NCBI GenBank assembly: GCA_903896015.1
Contig: CAITWF010000117.1
Coordinates: 30,775 to 94,774 of the forward strand
Source: an uncultured Opitutia bacterium
GTDB lineage: Bacteria; Verrucomicrobiota; Verrucomicrobiia; Opitutales; Opitutaceae
Reading direction: 5' to 3'
Length of the DNA stretch: 64,000 bases
Positions 60,812-64,000 of the stretch are shown in pieces. The number at the start of each line of letters is the position of its first letter. The stretch's first letter is position 1. The notes under the pieces are model-generated. The model was not told where the DNA came from, did no database searches, and saw nothing but the letters and a program-made list of their open reading frames with translations. The translations under genes were made by a program, and so were the position numbers.

Positions 60812-61903
60812 ATGAACCGGGTCGTAATGCAAAGCCGCTGGATGAAGTTCGCCGCCCTCTTCGCGGGTTGGACGTTTCTTGGCTTCGTGCTGGCGATCGA
60901 GGTTTATTTCAACCTGCGGGCCTCGATGAAGCCCGACACGGTGAACTTCGCGGATGTGGCGCTGCCGCAGTTCGGCCGCGCGTTGATGTGGGCGCTGATG
61001 GCACCGCTGATTCTGCAGATGCGCGAGCTGCTGCCGCTCAATCGCGGCGTGTGGGTCGGTGGGCTGCTGTTTCACGGCGCGATGAGTTTTACCGTCATGG
61101 CGGTCTATTACCTCGGGCGGATTCTCGCGATGGTGATCTTTTGGGGCGAACCGCTCGGCGATTTCTGGGCGATTGCGCAGAGCAGTTTCTATGGGCGCAA
61201 CCTGATCGACATGGCGTATTACTGGGCGGTGATCGCCTTCGGCTACAGCGCGGAGATTTACCGGCGCTACAAAAACGAGGAGCTGAAGGCGGCGCAGCTC
61301 GAGGCGCGCCTGATCGAGACGGAACTCAAGGCGCTGCGCGAGCAGTTGCGGCCGCACTTTCTTTTCAACACGCTCAACACGATTGCCGTGCTCGTCCGCG
61401 AGGCGAAGAACGACGAGGCGGTCAATCTGATCGCCCGGCTCAGCTCGCTGCTGCGGATGTCACTCGAAAATACGCGCGTGCAGGAGGTCACGTTGCGCCA
61501 GGAAATGGATTTCCTTGAGCGCTACCTCGACATCCAGCGCGTGCGTTTTTCCGATCGTTTGCGCGTTGAGATCGCGATCGAGCCGGCGGCGATGGGGGCG
61601 CACATTCCGAATCTGCTGCTCCAGCCGCTCGTGGAAAACGCGATTCTCCACGGCGTCGCACCGAAGGCCGGACCGGGTCGAGTCGAGGTCCGCGGCCATG
61701 TCGCGGCCGGTCAGTTGCACCTAGAGGTGCGTGACGACGGCCCCGGGCTCGGCTATGGCGCGGAGCGCGCGAAGGAGGGTGTCGGCCTCACCAACACCCG
61801 GGAGCGCCTGATCAAAATTTATGGCCCGCACGGTCAGCTCTCGCTGCGCAGCGAGCCGGGCCGCGGCGTCGCCGTCCAAATCATCATCCCCTGTCGCACA
61901 TGA
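60812..61903 (+). CDS. LytS/YehU-type sensor histidine kinase
   Basis: A 363-residue kinase with four likely membrane helices in the first 150 residues and no large extracytoplasmic domain. The cytoplasmic part has the His-kinase motif REQLRPHFLFNTLNTIAVL with His182, LSSLLRMSLENTRVQEVTLRQEM, a NLLLQPLVENAILHGV N-box, and the DDGPGLGYG G-box with GVGLTNTRERL. This is the LytS class that signals to LytTR regulators. The ATG at 60812 was chosen; the frame also opens with a TTG at 60788. Its stop overlaps the regulator start (ATGA), showing coupling. Confidence 0.92.
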   Translation: MNRVVMQSRWMKFAALFAGWTFLGFVLAIEVYFNLRASMKPDTVNFADVALPQFGRALMWALMAPLILQMRELLPLNRGVWVGGLLFHGAMSFTVMAVYYLGRILAMVIFWGEPLGDFWAIAQSSFYGRNLIDMAYYWAVIAFGYSAEIYRRYKNEELKAAQLEARLIETELKALREQLRPHFLFNTLNTIAVLVREAKNDEAVNLIARLSSLLRMSLENTRVQEVTLRQEMDFLERYLDIQRVRFSDRLRVEIAIEPAAMGAHIPNLLLQPLVENAILHGVAPKAGPGRVEVRGHVAAGQLHLEVRDDGPGLGYGAERAKEGVGLTNTRERLIKIYGPHGQLSLRSEPGRGVAVQIIIPCRT

Positions 61904-62724
61904 AAACGATCCCCCTTGGTCCTCCCACCGCTCCGCGCGTTCGCACCCTGATCGTTGACGACGAACCCGCCGCGCGCCGCGGCGTGCGCCTGCTCCTCGA
62001 ACGCGATCCCACGGTCGAGATCGTGGGCGAGGCGGCCGGCGGTGCCGAAGCTGCGGAGATCATCAAGCGCGAAAAGCCTGATCTCGTGTTTCTCGATGTG
62101 CAGATGCCCGGATGCGACGGCTTCGAGGCACTCACGAAGGTGGGGGGCGCCGCGTCGCCCGCGGTGGTGTTCGTCACGGCCTACGACGAGCACGCGCTCC
62201 GCGCGTTTGAGGTCAACGCGGTCGATTACTTGCTGAAACCCTACGACGACGCGCGCTTTTCCGCCGCGCTGCAACGCGCGAAGCACGCGATCCGCCAGCG
62301 CGAGACCGAGAACGTGAATAGTCGCCTCACACAACTCCTCGACTATCTTCAGCATGATCCGGCGCGCGCCGCCGCAAGGGACGAACTCCCGGGAGATCGC
62401 ATTTTGATTAAATCGTCGGGCGAGATTGTTTTCCTCAAGGCCGATGAGATTGATTGGATCGAGGCGGAGGGCGACTACATGAAATTCCATGTCGCCGGCC
62501 GCGCCCACCTGATGCGCGAGACGATGGCGCGCCTGGAGGCGCGGCTCGATCCGAAGCGTTTCCTCCGCATCCACCGCTCGACGATCGTGAACCTCGATCG
62601 GATGAGAAAACTCAGCCCGTCGTTCGCCGGCGAGTATGCGGTGGTTCTCCACGATGGCACGAAGCTCAAGCTGAGTCGTGGCTATCACGAGCGGATCAAC
62701 GCGCTGTTGAAGCAGGCGTTCTGA
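61900..62724 (+). CDS. LytTR-family response regulator
   Basis: A 274-residue regulator. The receiver domain has VDDEPAARRG, the phosphorylation site Asp66 in LVFLDVQMPG and the Lys in VDYLLKPYDD. The LytTR DNA-binding domain begins near 165 (DRILIKSSGEIVFLKADEIDWIEAEGDYMKFHV) and ends with RIHRSTIVNLDRMRKLSP and KLSRGYHERINALLK. It should bind the direct repeats at 60717-60766. It overlaps the kinase gene by four bases. Confidence 0.94.
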   Translation: MKTIPLGPPTAPRVRTLIVDDEPAARRGVRLLLERDPTVEIVGEAAGGAEAAEIIKREKPDLVFLDVQMPGCDGFEALTKVGGAASPAVVFVTAYDEHALRAFEVNAVDYLLKPYDDARFSAALQRAKHAIRQRETENVNSRLTQLLDYLQHDPARAAARDELPGDRILIKSSGEIVFLKADEIDWIEAEGDYMKFHVAGRAHLMRETMARLEARLDPKRFLRIHRSTIVNLDRMRKLSPSFAGEYAVVLHDGTKLKLSRGYHERINALLKQAF

Positions 62725-62743
62725 CGGCCGGGCGGGGCGCGGC

Positions 62744-62917
62744 GCGATGAAATGCGCGTTTCGCGCGACGAAAAATTTCGGTTCCGGGAAGCGATGGTCC
62801 GCTGGTGGCACCGCGCGGCGCAGACCGTGCCGATATGATCGCTTGCGCCGTGCGCGGGTGATGAAATTTCGGCGTGCCGCAGAACGGCTCCGACGCGAAG
62901 TGTCTGCGTTTCATCGC
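62744..62917. other. Gap with inverted GCGATGAAA-type repeats, no gene seen
   Basis: The 233-base gap after the LytTR gene holds no convincing frame. GCGATGAAATGC at 62744-62755 is repeated in inverted form at 62906-62917 (one mismatch), and a further GATGAAAT lies between them. No function is evident; it could be a regulatory region of the exported protein gene that follows. Confidence 0.3.
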
Positions 62918-62957
62918 ATTTTCCAAACTTGGGAGCGGCGGAAGCGCTTAGGGGGGC

Positions 62958-63710
62958 GTGAAGCGATTCATGTTCATCGCCGTTGGGGTCAGCCTGCTCG
63001 CCGTCGTGTTTGCCCAGGGTGCTGACGTTTCGCTCCGCAACGCCCGTCGCGCGCAGGCCGAACTCGGCGCGGAATTTTGGTCGGAAGTAATCCGGATCGA
63101 GAATAATTCGCTCGCGAGCCGCTACCCGCGCGAGTTGCACGCGCTGGTGTTCGAGCTGGCGGGGATTCTGTGGTTTTATTCAGACGCAGACGGCACGCAA
63201 AGTCTTTCACTGCACCGCGGCCGGCTGGCCGAGGAGAAGGCGGATCTCGCGCCGCTGCTGCGGGCGATCGAGCCGGGGTTTGCGCGTTGGTCCGTGGTGC
63301 CGGGTGGGGCGGGCGGGCCGAAGGGGCGGCGGCCTGAATTGGCGAACGGTTGCTTCATCGACAGCATTGCGGTGTTGCGGGAGCGCCTCGCGCACGGCGC
63401 AGAGATCGCGGGCGCGCGACTGCTGTCGTTTTACGTCGATAGCAAGATCGGTCGTGCAGGGCACACGGTGCTCACGTGTGAGACGGCACAGCAGATCGAA
63501 GTGATCGATCCGCTGGAGCCGGGTCGGGTGAGGCGGTTTGCCGTCGCGCTGGGCACAGATGCATTGGCGCTGGCTCGCGCGTTGGAAGGCGGCTCTATCG
63601 TCAAGGCGCGGTGGGTGCCGCTCGACATTGTGCTAGTGGGGGCGTTCGCGCGGCGCGAAAGCGCGGCAGGCAGCGGAAATCTCGATGAGATCGCCGTCTT
63701 CGGGCGCTGA
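62958..63710 (+). CDS. Exported protein with Cys-His-Asp arrangement, papain/transglutaminase-like
   Basis: A 250-residue protein with a signal peptide (about 1-22, cleavage near QGAD). Start GTG at 62958 follows a GGGGGG run; an ATG at codon 5 would shorten the signal. The core reads NGCFIDSIAVLRERL (Cys132), then AGHTVLTCE (His169) and EVIDPLEPGR (Asp184), the order and spacing of a papain-like or transglutaminase-like thiol triad. Overall similarity to a named family is not evident. It follows the LytTR pair and could be a target of that system. Confidence 0.68.
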   Translation: MKRFMFIAVGVSLLAVVFAQGADVSLRNARRAQAELGAEFWSEVIRIENNSLASRYPRELHALVFELAGILWFYSDADGTQSLSLHRGRLAEEKADLAPLLRAIEPGFARWSVVPGGAGGPKGRRPELANGCFIDSIAVLRERLAHGAEIAGARLLSFYVDSKIGRAGHTVLTCETAQQIEVIDPLEPGRVRRFAVALGTDALALARALEGGSIVKARWVPLDIVLVGAFARRESAAGSGNLDEIAVFGR

Positions 63711-63909
63711 CGTCAGCCCGCAGGCGGTCGAGAAAGCCGGGCCACCGCCGCCCATCCCCCTCGCGGTCCGTTCATCAAAACTTCGCTGTAACTTTTGCCG
63801 GGCGATCGTGTTGTGGGTGCATGTTCGCCCTCCAGCCACCCGTTACGCCGATCGCTTTGATCCTAAATTCCTCAGTTGAGTGGTGAGTTTCTGAGAAGAA
63901 TTGGGCGGT

Positions 63910-64000
63910 TTAAGCGGGAAGCGGCGCCACCGGTTTCAACTGCGGCGCAGTTGTGCGAATCCACTCGTGCAGGCGCAGATATCCGTCGCGTAATTGTTCA
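63910..64000 (-). CDS. C-terminus of a protein, gene cut by window end
   Basis: On the minus strand the frame runs from the window edge to a TAA at 63910-63912, encoding EQLRDGYLRLHEWIRTTAPQ then LKPVAPLPA. Too short to identify. The 199-base gap to the exported protein gene (63711-63909) shows no feature I can support. Confidence 0.5.
   Translation of the reverse strand, partial: EQLRDGYLRLHEWIRTTAPQLKPVAPLPA

Overview
The window reads as a GC-rich chromosome segment (no phage or plasmid backbone) from a bacterium of the Verrucomicrobiota, most probably an Opitutaceae-type organism. Several protein families point there: a DUF1552/PSD1 (DUF1592-type) pair, an exported metalloprotease ending in two copies of a domain common in Opitutaceae, exported proteins whose mature ends start with a VELPKFxVTDSR-like motif, and ECF sigma factors with long C-terminal membrane extensions. 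No species is claimed; this rests on recognised families, not on a database search.

Layout. 1-4250: a tightly overlapping housekeeping run, pdxJ(partial)-acpS-membrane protein-nnr-dprA. 4250-11230: exported S9 and S10 peptidases, a HIT protein, nrdR, a glutamine amidotransferase (pabA/trpG) and tgt, whose zinc site is unusual. 11400-20700: UDP-glucuronate decarboxylase, a thioesterase, a peroxiredoxin, an exported HExxHxxGxxH protease, an exported propeller protein, clpB and psd. 20750-23650: an exported glutamate-racemase-like protein followed by an exported amidase, then tRNA-Leu(UAG). 23820-31810: a LacI regulator with an operator-like palindrome, a sodium:solute symporter, two tandem exported paralogues that look like inactive metallopeptidases, rhamnose mutarotase and a rhamnogalacturonan-acetylesterase-like SGNH protein, together suggesting rhamnose/pectin use. 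31900-41110: a PLP dehydratase, glyoxalase-fold proteins, an OGG-type DNA glycosylase, an orphan OppA-like lipoprotein, and a sigma factor paired with a large membrane von Willebrand A protein that starts like an anti-sigma factor.

41278-49084 is the most unusual block. Two ECF sigma factors carry hydrophobic segments, coiled coils and different C-terminal domains (a frameshifted TonB-type domain in one, a long helical domain in the other). They bracket an oppositely oriented DUF1552/PSD1 cytochrome pair. 49600-51960 holds a phosphonopyruvate-hydrolase-like enzyme, a remnant of a second adenylate cyclase and a nucleotidyltransferase pair. 51970-55866 is a minus-strand operon, tesA-outer-membrane protein-cupredoxin-class III cyclase, which could be an envelope redox or copper signalling unit. 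55957-63710 holds ybbA/ybbP-type ABC genes, an FKBP, polyphosphate glucokinase, and a LytS/LytTR two-component system preceded by three LytTR-box-like direct repeats. The window ends in the 3' end of a minus-strand gene.

Two families of short palindromic repeats occur, three copies each. One copy lies inside the 5' coding end of the PSD1 gene. Start codons were chosen from homology, signal peptides and overlaps; GTG/TTG starts are noted where used.
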